In this document: positions 39,501 through 54,500 of the stretch, in pieces | Position numbering within the stretch: position 1 is the first letter of the stretch | Layout of the letters: every line of letters starts with the position of its first letter | From: Trichobilharzia szidati | Taxonomy: Eukaryota; Platyhelminthes; Trematoda; Strigeidida; Schistosomatidae | DNA: 64,000 nucleotides | Direction of reading: 5' to 3' | Assembly (NCBI GenBank): GCA_944472155.2 | Contig: OX235273.1 | Span: forward strand, 108,150,582 to 108,214,581 | Program-made: the position numbers and the translations under genes | Notes under the pieces: generated by a model | Database searches by the model: none | What the model was told of the DNA's origin: nothing | What the model saw: the letters and a program-made list of their open reading frames with translations, nothing else

Positions 39501-42500
39501 TGGACAAAGAGGAATACACCTAGGAAGCGGAAGACTTGCTCAGAAGATAAAGATGTTTTTCAACAGGTCACAACAAACGGTATTCAAACATTAGACACTG
39601 GAATCCAAAGGACCCTTAAAAAACTTGCCAGAGACTGTTTTATCTTTATATTACAGTTGAACCAACCCAAGCAAACTAAATATTCATCTACGATCATTGA
39701 TCTCATTTGCAGAAACCCTAACATATAATTTATTCAAAAAATTCTAAAGAAAACTAAAATGCTTAACAGATTCCTGTGATCTCTTCATCAAAATCAAAGG
39801 CATTCAAACAGAGGACCTAGATATAATGTTATCCCTAAGTGCCACAGCATTATACACATAGAATCGGCAAAAATTAGCAAAACAAACCATGCACAGTATA
39901 CCTAGCAGTGTTGAATAGCTACCTGATTACTCGAAAATACGAAGCATAAAGTTGCTTTACTGACTTTGGCAGCATAATCAAACATGGAGCATTCAATACG
40001 GAAAACATATTCATAACGGTTGAACCATGCATCGAATACGAGACCAGATACTTGTCTGAATGAGATGTCGAAGGAACTTGAACGGACAGCTTCTGAGTGA
40101 CAGTTTCGATTAATTTTAGTTGAGCTGCTTCATTTTGAACTTGCTGCTGCTGCTGCTGCTGCAAAATGGATTCGAGATCTTCCAGAGAGAATTTTGAATT
40201 CATTGGTCAAAATATGAACAGGCAGAAAGAACATCTATGGGATCATTCATATCAGGACTGCTTACTGAAGCTATTATGCAAAGGCTTGAAAGCATATTTT
40301 CAGCAAAAATCAAAACCAAAGTTTTAAAACATCGATTCCACACTCGTTATAACTGATGGAAATGATTTAGAAAACACTGACAACCTAATCAGTAATGTTT
40401 TCTATATTATCAGATTTACAAGACAAGAGGAATCCGAGTATAAAATTCCATTTTTTAGACGCCTTAGTCAAGTGAGTGGGTATAAGAAAATTAGAAACTC
40501 ATTTATGCAGAAAATCAGTTCGTACAGATCAAATGCTTAGTTGATACAGTTTTCAACCAACCGCTTTAGATAGGTGGTTGCGTGCAAAAACTATGTAGGA
40601 GAGCCATGGTGCACTGGAGCACTGCTACCTTGAAAGGGATAGGTAGATATATCATATGACCTTTTGCCAGAAAAATGGATATCCAGAAAATGATATGTCC
40701 AAACCAAGTTCACTTCTAACAGTTTGGAAATATATGGGCATTGGGTATTCGATATTCATTTTAATAAAGGTTGTTTGTATTTCCCAATGAATGAAAAACA
40801 AAACGATATTGTTGTTTTTACTGACGCTTCGCTATTTAATGCTGCTGCTAATAGCTTTATCAAAGTAGTATTATTAAACCAGAATTTACAAAATCCACTC
40901 AGCTTATATATAACAACTTAATCATCGTTCCTCAGCATGGGGTCATTTTTCGTTGTCAAACTGGCCAATTGATAAAGATAACAAAACCAGGTGTAGATTG
41001 TTGGATTCGATAAGTGTGTAAAATTATAAAAGCAGCGTGTGTTTACATAATGAAATTGCTTATCACATTCGTGTTGATTTTGTCACTTCATGCGAGAGAT
41101 CGGGAGTGTTGTAACCAGGTCAAATTCTGTTTTAGTCCATCACTCCTATTCAGACAATTTGGATTCCACTTGATATGAAGTGCTGGCTTCTGATATTAAA
41201 CGTTCTTTGTGATTTCTAAAATACTTTTTCTGGATGATAATTTCAATATTGTCAAAATCAGATTTGTGGCCTGATTCTATAGCATGTAGACCTATAGCTG
41301 ATGAATTTTCAAGTTTTTCCAGTTCAAATGGATTTCTTGGTGGTCGAACAGATGCACTATGGTGTTCACTTCTTCTGGTTTAATAATACTTTGATAAAGC
41401 TATTAGCATTAAATGGCGAGACGTCAGTAAAAACAATATCGCTTTTTTTCATTCATTGGGAAATACGAAAACTTGTATCCAGAAAACTCCCTCAAAAATG
41501 CATACCTTCAAACTCTTCAAAAATATCCAATGATAACACGGAGAAAACTGTCCTAATATATCTGAAGAACATCTCTGAAATAAATGCAAATGTACTGAAA
41601 CTTTATGAAATTGCCATCGCCTATAAACCAACAAAATCACTTTTAGAAACTTAATGCATTGATTCTCCTTGATGAATTGGAATAAAGCAAGAACATTAAC
41701 CATATTATTCTGTACAAACCACTGTTGTTCTTGCTTTGTTCAAAATCTTTTTCATCTCTACTATGTCAACCAAAAAGTTGTAGCATCGGTGAAAGTTGAT
41801 ATCAACGACTGTGAAAAAGACCATATATACATTGGACAAAGTTTACATCCTCTTCATTTTCACATGCATGAACATAAAGTGGCCGTCAAAAGACATGACA
41901 TCCATTCACAAATATCAATGCATGCAGACAACTATGGGCACCAATTCCATTGAAAATAGGTTATCTACAAACAGTCTAAATCTTCAAGTATTGGTTTGTA
42001 GGGATTTGATTGATTAGTTACAGGATTTCAAGATGAGCTGACATCGGTTAGAGAGCCACTGGAAAACCTGGGAGTACTGAACAGCTGTTTCGTCCTAGTT
42101 TTGGACTCTTCATCAGCACGCAGACAGTCTAAAACTTGTTGCAACCGATTTAAACAACAATAGCGTTCCACTTCCTTAATCAGGAAAATAAGACTGCTAT
42201 CTATTTAAATATTAGTTATACAATTGTCTTCAAAATATTAATTAATATTTATATTTTCTTAACTGTACCAGCGACTTCATCAGAATCACCGAATCCATAT
42301 GTTAAGTAGGCATAAGCTAAATTGAAAAAAAAACATAAAATAATCTTCCACATTCATGGTTATAACTTGGCGCCAGAAAAACAATAAACCCCGCTTTCTG
42401 GTAATTAAAAAACAGAACACATGTGAAACTAAAACACTTTTACAAATATTTAGATCTTTTTTATATCTCCACTCTGTATGTTTTAAAGTTTTTTTAAGTT

Positions 42501-45500
42501 AGTCTTTTTCAAACATTTTTTTGTGTCATGAATTTGTACAGAGGTGATTAAGGAGACATGAATGAACATATGTAGTAATTGTGCAATATATTTCCTTCAG
42601 GGTTTTAATGATGTTCAAATTTTTATTGACAGATGTTATTATGATTATTATTTGATTGTCGTTGCACAAGAGGTGGCTCCCATGGACTAACGGTCTAGTT
42701 GATAATGCGTTGGCGTTTGAGTGCTGGGTTCTTCAAGTCTCAGTGAGGACAACATCATCCACTGAGTTAACTGTACATCTTACGGATGAGCCCTAAAGAG
42801 GAGGAAAAAAGTCTCCCTGATTCCATATTTGGTGATCATCATCTAAATGACAAAAATTAGCGTTAAGCGGTTCTGCCTGAAAGAGTTATCAGAGTTGAAT
42901 TACACTGGTAACTGACCTGTTTATGTGTCGATCGGCACCTTAAAAGGCAGATGGACTTCTTATTTAGAATTCTAGCTTTTCTTACGAAATCACTTTTAAA
43001 TGGTCATCTAGAACATTTCTAATAAGCTGTCTCAGAATTTCATTCACACTTGCCTTCACTTGATACTGAAGGTCACTCGGTCGGCCACAATGAGAAAGCT
43101 GTAAGAAATTTCAGTAGTGAAGCTAAACACACAACATTCTATCTTCCAACAAGTACGGAGATGAATCTGACAAACACTGACGAGATTGCTGAGTGAAATC
43201 ATGCGTCATAAAAGGCCCTCAAGTGGAACATGAACGAGAAAAGACGAAATAGCCGTTTCCCTGAAAGTAATTCGGAGGAAATCGTGTGAGGGGGAAAAAT
43301 TACGAGTTATAATTGACAAGGCTGCTGCAAAGGACTACAGAGAAGAGAGTGACATACACATATGCTTCTGAAGCTGTATGCTCCACCAGCATCCTAAGGA
43401 AATAATACTGCTAATAACAACATTGCTCCTTATAGTATGATCTCTCGTAAACACACACATACACAACACTAGCAGAAAATCCTGATACCGATCACCTTAA
43501 CTTTGCCAGACCATACATATATCGATTGATATTCCTTGTTCTCTAATTATCTCCATTATTTCATCAACGACAAACCTCAGAGATAGTATAAAAACCTGGT
43601 TCCTACATCTTTGATTTTTAAAAGAGTAATAGAAATTAATTTTGTAATACTGTATTGAAATTTCTTTTTCTAAACTCATGACAAATCACCGTTTCTTATG
43701 AAACTGACTATATAAAAAAATTATTGTCTTTCACAATAATTTCCTTTTAATACAGACAATCTATCCGTGGAGTGGATGCTATTGAAAATATCAAGTATAA
43801 GATATATCATCGCTTGAGTATTGAAGCTATAGAACTTGAATCACGTGAGTTCAGAGAGTAATTTCAAAGTGTAATAAAGTGTTCTAATGTGTTTACGAAT
43901 TCCTTCATATATTGATATATATATATATTGATATTAAGTAATAACTTTAAAAAATAGGCTAAGGACATAAAAAAGATCCCGAAAGAGTAGAGAAATAAAG
44001 ATTACACAAATCCATTTAAACGAGTCTCTATCAAATGTTTAAAAGAACCAATATTTGAAATAGTCTTATTTCCATTCTGTGATATATTATGATGCCATTA
44101 GTATTATTATTCCGTTTAACTGAATTTTAGATTTTCTCGGTCTCAGGTTATCATGTCGGCTTCCTCTGCACAGGCTTCGACGATGTCTGAGCATGTAATT
44201 AGAATTTAATTGATGGATAGTGACTAGCAGTGGAATCCGTTGCACAAGAGGTCTGCTGGATAACGCTTTGACGTTTGAAACTATGGGCACTTGGTTCGAG
44301 CCTCAGTGGGAACATCATTACTCACTGGGAAATGCAGGTGCATCCACTGACTGACGAGTCCCAAGTAGGACGAAATGCGCGTTATCCTCGATTTCACTGC
44401 TAGTCACCATCCACCAATTAAATTATTCCGTTGAGTTTCTAATGGAAGATAGGGCTTCAGGGATACATTCTCTGCAGGCTTCTTTAGCTGGTATCATGAT
44501 TACCAATAGGCTTTCATCTCCTCCTCACACGATTTCATTCATGTCACCCTCGGACGCCCAACTTGCTGCTTTCAATTCAGGTATTACTGGAGGACATGTA
44601 TAGCACGCAGAGGCACCTGGCGGTCTCTTCAGAATGTGTTTCGATCCATCTCCATTATAATCTCGTCATAGAATAATTACACTTGATGTAAAACACACAG
44701 TGACATAGTAAAAACACCTTAAATAATATTGAGTTGATTGATCACTAGGGAGTATTTAGTGGTATGCGCCTAATCCTTTACGTTAGTGGCTGGTGACTAA
44801 TCAAAGTATCCATGACAGTCCATGACAGGAGGTCAGTCGTCAGGCCGAATACCTCAGTGTGAACGTCTCTCACTACAGCACTGGTGCGAATCTCAGGAAG
44901 GACAAGAGTTCCTTCAAAGTTAAGGATACTCTGAATGGACACTAGGTAGCATCTAATGTCAAACCTTTAGTCCCTGGTGATGGTGCAGACTGAATTCCAT
45001 CAGTCAAATTTAAAGACAGACCTTACCGACGAAACTTATGTGCATGACTTTTTGACGGTCACCTGTAACCATCTAATGCAGTAAAAAATAATACTACAAA
45101 ATTGGGTGTTCTTATCACATAAACGGTCCCTCTGTGATGCAGTTCGAAGAACCGACCAACAACATCAAGCAGTAATTACTATCAGCGGAGAATATTTGAA
45201 AGAGGTCATTTCCTTCACCCATCCAGCCAGGCAGCGTCATTTTAACTACAGGCGGAACGGATGGGAATGGCAAAGCAAACCTTCATCACTCTGAAATCAT
45301 TTTGGAAATCTTCTGTGCCAAGCAAAAAGAACAAGATTTGGATTCCCAACATAAATATCAAGTCAGTCACCGCTAATACATGTGTCTGAAACTTGTCGCA
45401 CGCGTCACCAAAAGCATTTTGAACAGGTTCGTGGAAACTCTTATTGATATCTGCCTCCGCCGGCTCCATATTGAAGATCACATGGCCAACCAGAAAAATT

Positions 45501-48500
45501 AGCAACAATAAACCATTGGAACAAACCATCCAGGAACCTACTGCTCAACAAATATATGGGGGAAAATGCAAGTGGAGTGGGCACACGCTGATGGGACAGT
45601 TGAGTGACATCGCGTCACAGGCCACAGCTCGAGTGCATTCCGAGTGGAAAATGACGAGTGGGGCATCCGGAGGTGATGTGGAGGAGGTCGCGCAAGGAGT
45701 TAATAAGAAATTAGATGCAATCGAGGGACTATTTAAAGAGAACAGCAAAGAATAGGACAAACTAGGGACGTGTTGTTGTACCCCTATGATCGATTTTTGA
45801 ACCCAAGGGAACAACAGTAGTAATAATCTGTAGTGCATTTGTTCAAACTTGAGACCTACATTCCCATCAGCCGGGGTATAGTTTCTGGCCCCACGCACAA
45901 CTTTCCAGCTTTACAGGGCTAACAGTAGGTTAAGCCAGGCACAGGAATGCGTTGGCCGAGGATTTAACCCAGACCACATGAGTGGTTGCTAATTACTCAG
46001 TTAATGAACTACGAACGTGGTTAAATCATTATAAGCTCATTAATTAATGAACTCTGAAATGACTTCTATCTTCAGATGACATTATCAGAACTCAGTAATT
46101 CAAGATAACTTAAAGACAAGAGTATACAGTATTTTAACTCATGATTGTTGTAATTTCTAATATTCTTCTAGCAATTTATGTGTAGATATAACAGGCCTAA
46201 CATAGGTAGGATGATGAGTACTAATTGTTAGTTTTGCCTTGATTCAGTAGGTCATTAAGTAACCATTCAGTACCAGATCATGCATCTGATACATCGATGA
46301 TTCGTTGATAGAATGATCGCTAACTATGCACATAGTCTTGTTAAAAATGCCAGGTGAATCATTCTTTAACCTCTCCTAGTTTACCGACTAGCCAAACGTA
46401 AGCCCAGAAAAGAGGTAAAACTGGGAGAAGGGTCGGTGATCCCACCCTGTAGAAACAACACTGCCACTACGGAAACATCAGTGCTCAAGCTTGAAGCCCT
46501 ACATTCCACATGGAATTATTAGTTCGAAGGACATCAGAAATTTAAAGGTGATCTCTGTACCAAATACGTCCTAAGACAACAGTTTATAAATGAGAAGATG
46601 CTTACGATTCATGTCACTAATAGATTATGCCATGAACAAGACTAATAGTCTGCTGACAGTGTTCATTGCAACATCGAGTCACATGTCCGCCACCTTCTGT
46701 CATACCTACAACTCACGACTACTCCTCCCTTTGTATTGCGAATTGTTATATACTTATGGATGTGATGTTATTATATGGTAGAGCATACGGCAGGGTTTTC
46801 CAACAATAATAAGCCCGTTTTAAGGTTGACAGATCTCAGTGTCTTTTTATAAATTATATTACTGATTTCCCTACCGTAAGGCGATTGAATATAAGCCTCC
46901 CTACTTAAGGCAAAGTAAACTGTAGGTTTTCAAGTTGACTAATTTGAACAACGGAGTTAAAACCTTCGAATCATTTCCATTTTGTATCATTGTATCAATC
47001 AGTATTTGTTATTTTCTGCGCTATGTACCGTAAATATACTTTACCGGTCAAAATAAAAAGAAGCCTTTATATTATACAAAAACTTCTATTTATTCGACTT
47101 TCTGTGATACAACTATGATTTCAGATAAACTAAGCCTTCAGGAGAAGTTTCAGCGTATAACTGACTACATATCTGTTGCTCAAGTAGATGACGTCAGTGG
47201 GTAGTTTTCTTCTCTGAGGTGGTCGGTTTAGTTGTGAAGCTTCCAATTCAAGTATTCATTGAAGGTGCTTTCTATGATAATGAAAAATTAGCAAGTGAAC
47301 TATCCAACCCGTAGAAGGTACCTAACATCAATAACTCGATATTGAGAGCCTTCAAATAAGTTGAATTACAATGAATAATCTGCTATAGGATTCCTGCCTG
47401 TTATAACTGATGATAGATGCTTTACACAAACAAAATTTAAACATCCGTGTCACAATCTGAGTTCTTGTTTTAAGTAGATTTTGACAAATATAGAGCCTAA
47501 TTCGCCATTTGCAAATCTAGGAGAAAGTTCACCACAGTCCACTTCGGAAACAGAAATTATTATGCTCAACACACGTGACCAGCTTGCCACATCATAAATG
47601 ACAATCAAGAAGGCGTGACAGTATACACTACTGGCTCACAGAAGTGAGTAATTTTCAACTAACTGGTATCAGTCAGTCACTGGGACTTAGTGTCACGCTT
47701 TTTTCGGTTGTATGTGCAGCAGTACTTCTATACATTACTTATCATTTAAATACCTAAATATTACAAGAAAACTAAGTGTATCAATGTGCTGTTGTAACGA
47801 CAGAAGACAAGGGCCAGGCAACAGATCGTTTATTCAGAAAATCAACAGATATTTATAGATTTTTATGTACATTATTATTAGCGTTACTGTTAACAGAGAA
47901 GCAACGTCTTCTGATTGGTTGTCTTCCTGCTGAAGGTTATTCTGTCATCTCTTTGTGGCCATTTCTTTGAAGGTCAAACCATATATCAGCTAATCGTGTC
48001 CACCCACGCAAAGTTTGTTGTGATTGGTTGTTAAGTTAGTTTTTGTTCTTGTTTTTTCTCATGACCCTGATTCGGGATGTAAACATTGACGTCAATTGTT
48101 GTCTACAACTTTGGCTAGCAGACAGCTCTCACCACACTGTAACCTTATATTTTTCTAAATAGTTGAGTATAAGGTAGACTGACAGGATTATTGGTGTGGA
48201 ACAAAAGCGCAGCAATTCTACTTGAAAATCTTCGAAAACGTACACACAGAAGTGGAGAAAAGGAATGTTGACATTAGGTTAGTAAATCTGAGTCACAGCC
48301 GAGTCACCAACAGTTCTGCCGTTAATTCTTAGCACATCCAGTATCCCATACAACCAGTCTTCACCACTCTACACACATCGAAGCAACAGTCTAAGACTTC
48401 AGAGATCGGTGTAATGTTTTAATGGCCACTCCTAACCTTTATGAACTGATCCGATATCAACTAAAATCACTTTCCAAGGAAGGTTGTAGCTGAGCAGACA

Positions 48501-51500
48501 TAACATGTGTCACAAACACTTCACACGAGAAGGTTTTAAAATATTACAGATCAATTTCTCCTAGTTACCTAATACAATACGCCTAATGTCATTTGTTGAC
48601 CAAGTAACATGATAAACTGAATGCAGGCAGTTATGGTCAAGAAAAACTTGTTTCAATATGTCCTCTGCTCTCAGAAATAGTGTCTCAGAGAAGTAGAAAA
48701 GTAAGGATCTGACTGACTGGTAGTACACAAGTTCACACCGAGAATCATGTTACCTGGAATATTCCAAACGAGCCTTTGGTTTGGATTTCTTTAGTAATTA
48801 ATCCAATAGAACTGATGCAATTTTCCTGACATTTAAAGTAGTCAGAACACTCAACGGTTTCAACAGTCTTAAATTATCATCTTACCTCTGGAAAAAGTGA
48901 GTCACTTGCCAAAGGTACTTAGAATTTCGTTCAGGGTATTAAGAAGATTTTGCATTAATTAAAAGAACAGCTTCGTATGTGTAGTAGAGATAAATGGATA
49001 CGTTTCTTCGGTATCAAGTCGACCAGGAACACATCCATTGGTATGTCCATGATAAAATGAAGACATTAGGAATCTTTGATGAAGAACACTAATTTTCGTT
49101 ACCTAAGATGACAACTTCTCATTATATCTTATATGACCAAATTAGTCCGAATTCAACAACAAATAAGTTCCATTTTTATTTTTGCGGAATGGGTGAATGT
49201 ATATATTTATCCTTAAAGTCATAGCACTACACAACCACGACGAACTCGAAAAGAAATATCACACATAGAGATGTAAGATAACTTCAATTCTTCAACACTT
49301 TTCTAAAGAACTCATAAATTCAAAAAAAATGACCAATTTAACAAAACTCCTTGAAAAAAAGGAAAACTCCCTTACCTAGTCATGAAGTCGAAAATCTTCA
49401 TTATTAAAGGATAATCTCAGGTATTTGTTCGCAGAGATTTGACTGAGCTCAAGTCAAATCACCCATTGACATGATCTAGAGAACCACTGGGAACTAGGCA
49501 GTACTGAACGACATCGGATTCTGTCTCAGCGGATGGATGGCCAATAAGCTTGCTTCATAACCTGAGGGTCTTGGGTGTGTTCTCTTGAAGAATCCCGAAC
49601 AGGGACGAAAAAACTGTCCAGTACTCTCCTGTTTTGTAAGTGGTTCTCTAAATGATGTTACTTGCTGATCTGACTTGACTTAATTTCAGATACAGTTCAG
49701 ATAAGTACCCTAATTTAATATGTGAGAGACGACTCACTTATCTTTCGATTCAGGGAAATGATAAAATTCTTTAAGTATTTCAGAAGGCCTTGATATGTAT
49801 ATACATATATGTGATTGAAAGACTTCCTTTTATTTTGACCGGCATAGTATATTTGCGGTATATAGCGCAGAAAATAAGAAATACTGTTTGATACAATGAT
49901 ACAAATTGGAAATACTTAGAAGGTTTTAACTCCGTTGTACATAACAGTTAAGTTGAAAAACTACAGTTTACTTTGCCTTGAAGAGAGAAGCTTGTATTAA
50001 ATTGCCTTAAGGTAGAGAATTCAGAAGTTTGTTTTTGAAATTGAGGCTAAGATCTGTCAACCTTAAAACGGGCTTATTTTTATTGGAAAACCTTACCACA
50101 TGCTTTACCATATATAAGCGATTTCCTTCGAACTAAAATAATATAGTAAATATCACAAACAACTTATTAATCAATGAAATTTTAGGAAATTATCTTTAAA
50201 ATTTCTCACTACTTACTTCATTATTGTACTACTTACAGGAATGACATTGTTACGTCTAGCACAGACTATTGTTGCAAGTATTCTACTGAAAAGAAACTGT
50301 AAGCCGCGTTTATAGAGAAATTACTGTAATACCAACAAATTACTCATATAGATACACGTGTAGATATTTGCATGTTTAGTTTGACCGGTTGATTGAGTAG
50401 AATAGCCTAAGATAAAAATGTATATATATAAGTATTCATAATTACCTATCTGTCTGAACACACCATTTTTTAGGTAGCTAGGCAGGAGGACATGGTAATC
50501 TAGATTCAATTCAAGATCGATGAATTCCAAAAACTCATCTCACTGGTATGAACTGCAGATAAGAAGGAAGATTGGAAATGAGGCGAACAACCTCAATCCG
50601 TCAAAAAAAAACCCACACCACCTCGAAAATGCTTGATGCTGTGTGTACCAGTTGGAGTGCAAGGGAATCAACATGAATTTGGTTACTAATCTGAAAGCAC
50701 TGATTCATAGTGAAACAGGAATATTCCTTTCAATAGCTTCTACATTAGGTTTTACAGTTATATGTGCAAAATAAATGAGGCACAGTTGATTATGACAACA
50801 CTACTATTTCATAATTAACAGTGAATCAGTAAGATTGGTATTCTAAGATGTATATTTGAATAGATTGTTACTAGATTAAATTCTAAAACGTATGTATGAA
50901 ATGGCAATAGGTATAAATGTAGTTGTAAAATGAACATCAGCTATTTCTCATATACGGGGGTGGCATCCGTACCTCTACTCTGATCGAAATATCTCCGAGG
51001 TGTTTCGGCATCCTTAAGGCTTGGTCGGGATTTCGATGAGATTGGTAGCCTGGCCATGAAAATCGAGTGAGGAGTCTGTTGAGAAGAGTGTGGAATCCCT
51101 GTGTTAAAAATCTTAGGAGAGCTTAATTCTAATTCTTCAGGTGACCTGTCAAAACTAACTTACTCAAGGTTTGTGGCCTTTAAGGCTTCGCCGGTTTGTT
51201 GACGGTTATGGGTTGTATTTCCTAGTAACAGTGAGGTCATTACCGCCGTTTGGTGGCGCGACCTCCAGCTGCACTGACATACAAGTGTCAGTGTACCGCT
51301 CGTGATTAAGTGGGATAAGCTCAGCCGTCAGAGTAACCATCTGTTACCCGTGTACCTGGTCAATGAATACGAGCTAATGGCCTACATATTTTAAATCCGA
51401 CAGGGGGTAAATGACCATTTCCCTTACAAATGGATGCATTTGGGCTACTGGCAGTTGTGATGTGAACCAGAGTTCATGGGCCACAAAGTGGGCCTGAAAA

Positions 51501-54500
51501 GTGAGTCACCGGAGAGTGTCATCGGCATTCAAGGTTCTCGAATCTGAACTATTGTAGGAATTGTTTGTTTGACTGAAATACCAATTCAGCAGGAAGTTTT
51601 AAAGGAGAGGAAGCTCAGTACCTCCTCCTCTGTCTGAGGCCTGGTCAAAAATGTTTATAATACCCTTAGAATATTGTACTAAACTGAACACCAAATATCT
51701 AAATAGGTGATTATAAATAGCAATGTATATACGTAATATTAAATGCTCATGATCATTAGTCGAACTAAGTTTTCTTCATAAACAAAATTAATGTGTGCTA
51801 ACACCAAAAACAGTTGGGGACGATTGCGCAGACGTTTGTGTATGAGTCCGTGTATGTGCATAACCAAGGATCTTATTTCCTCCCTTTCATTCCTCTGCAT
51901 TACCACTAGAACACAGGGCTTCAAGCTGCTTGAATGGTTCAGTAGTGCTAGTTAAGCTTCTTTCAAAGGGTGGGGCTGCCATTTTCTTTACTTAATACGG
52001 AGTAGTTAACTAGATGAGGTTAAACAGTGGGTCGGTAGTCGGGAATTGAATCTTGCACCAAAGGCGTAGTCGATGAACATTCAGCCATTGAACTGATGCA
52101 ATATAACCAGGATATATAGGAATGGAAAAGATTACTGATGTATTATTTGAGTACTTTTTGTTTTAATGTGTCCTAGACACTTTATTGTTGATTTCTGTAA
52201 CAAATTAGCTTATAGCATGCGTGTTTTGCTTTCATTTTATTCTATGTATAAATTTCACGTAATGTATCTTTTCTCTTCACTGTGGTAGATGAAATTATCT
52301 CCCAAGGCTTTCATATTTATTTTCACAATAAACCTATAAGAATCGTTACAGGAATTCATCATGAGCTGACATTGGTTAGAGAACCATTGGAAAACCTGCG
52401 AGTACTGGACAGCTGTTTCATCCTAGTTTGGGACTCTATAGCAGTACGCAACCACCGGGGTTCGAACCCCAGGACCTTCTGGTTACAAGGCGAGCTAGCT
52501 CGTAGACCATTAAGCCACTGGGACCCGATCCAATGGCCAGTGCATGAATTCTAACTTCTTCCGATTCACGATATAGCGTACTCTCTAGCCAATGTCTTCG
52601 GCGAGTATTTGTCCTCACACCCGACCTGCTGCATCCTACTAGTCAGGACTTCCCACTAGAACCCCAGATAACTACCTACCTGAATAAGGCCAGTCGCCAA
52701 AGAGCATCTCATTAATATTCAAGTATTGGTTTGTAGAGATTTGGTTGAATGGTTACAGGATTACATCATGAGCTGACATTGGTTAGAATCACTTGAAATG
52801 TACCTGCCGTATTAAGTAAGATATAAAACCTTTTCAAAAGGATCTGAGTACATAGAATCATATTGATATATAACTTGCAAATTACACAGGTGGAAGTGAA
52901 AAGTTACTAAGGTTTTAGCTTAGAATCTTGAAATATTCACAACGTATAATATGTGATCTTCTTGATACTGTTAACAGCAATCAAGAATGCTGAAGAGGAT
53001 TATATGACGGCAATTGATGAGCAGTTGGATGTCACTTATATCAAATACTAGTACTTGCTGTCCAGATCTAAATAATCGATGGATGAGTCAAACTGTCCTC
53101 TGATTATTTCAGCGCCCAGCGAACGAAACATCCGTCCGTTAATCAGATCACCTTGATCTAGCTAACAAGCACTACTGATTAACATAAATAGCCTTATACT
53201 ACTTATATCAGTCAGTAATTATCTGTAATCATGAAATTAATAACTTGTTAAATAAGTAGAAAACGACGAATTTCACTTATTTCAATATGAAGACATCCAC
53301 GAATCCTTTTAAAGTTAAATGTGATTTAAGGGAGAAATATAGACTCGCTTAAAAGAGTTTAGTAACAAGAGATCTTAGCTTAGTATTAGTATTATTATTC
53401 CCTTTGTTTCCTTGTGGAACAAAGGGCTTTAAAGGCACATCTCAGTTTCATCCTGTCCTCTGTATTCCGTTTTAGCTGGCTCAACGCTATCCCATAGACT
53501 CACATTTCCTCCATATAAGATTTCTTACATATCACCCTCAGACTCATATACTAGGGTTCCACCGAACACACATGGCACAGGGTTTTACTCAACGGTATCC
53601 GTCCTGTTGTAGTGAGAGCTGTCTGCAAGCCAAAATTGTAGACAACAATTTATGTCAATGTTCTCGCCCCGAATCAGGGTCATAAAAAAGCTTAACCTTG
53701 AGAAAATCACCAGCTAATCACAGCGGAGTTAAATTGTAGAAATATGATTCACAGATATATGATTTGAGTTCCTGAGAAGCAGCCACAAATAGGTGACAGA
53801 ATAACCTCCAGCAAGAAAACAACCAATCAGGAGAGGTTGCTTCTCCGCTAACAATAATTCCAATAATAGTACACATAAAAATCTATAAATACCTTTTGAT
53901 TTTCTCAATAAACGATCTGTTGCCTGGCCTTTATTTTCTGTCATTACAGTGTATCTCTAATCTATGTTCATTTTATTTGACATTTTTGATGGGTAATAGG
54001 TGTTTGGTTGGTTCGTCAGCTGCACTGTAGAGTTATTTCTTTTGGGTAATCTTTTCTGGCTAGCCGTTTGATACCCAGTTTGGATTGAAGGTAACTGTTG
54101 GTAAAAGTCTGAAGCCTGTTCAAAGTGCTTTTCTTGACACTCGAAGTCTCTGAACTATGTAGAAGTAATGACTCGATATTAACGCTGAAGATCCGGATTG
54201 TCTCCTCTATGGTTATAGGAGTCGTTTTTCAGTATGATGTTATTATTTACTATTGATTCCTTTAGTTCCTAGAGGAACATAGGGCTTCAGCCACACGTCT
54301 GGATTGCGTTCCGTTCTCTGCAAACCTTATCACATGGCTCCACGTCTGCCTACATGATTTTATCTCTCTTCACATGACCTCCTTCATGTCACCCTCGCAT
54401 CGACGAACAACTCGGCGCTTCCCATTCGGGTTTCACTCGAACTTTGGCCTGGCGTGTGATGTCACTCACTTAATGGTTTGTTTTCTTAGAGTATGGCCAA

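Larger units (their letters stand above)
46771..50118. mobile_element. Structure with about 300-bp inverted ends and unknown interior
   Basis: The left end 46771-47080 and right end about 49795-50118 are inverted copies: tatggtagagcatacggcag pairs with tatggtaaagcatgtggtaa, and both contain aagcccgttttaaggttgac. About 2.7 kb lies between, holding an antisense solo LTR (47793-48136), a SINE-G (49440-49690) and otherwise unassigned DNA. It may be a DNA transposon with long TIRs or two opposed copies of one repeat. No transposase was recognised. Confidence 0.5.

Noticed and set aside
46590..46781. 63-codon + strand stretch as a gene
   Set aside because: No family, no splice context, and it runs into the inverted-end structure.
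52436..52618. Two nearly identical small proteins (here and at 63109-63303)
   Set aside because: Both lie antisense across SINE-G copies; the similarity is that of the SINE, not of a gene.
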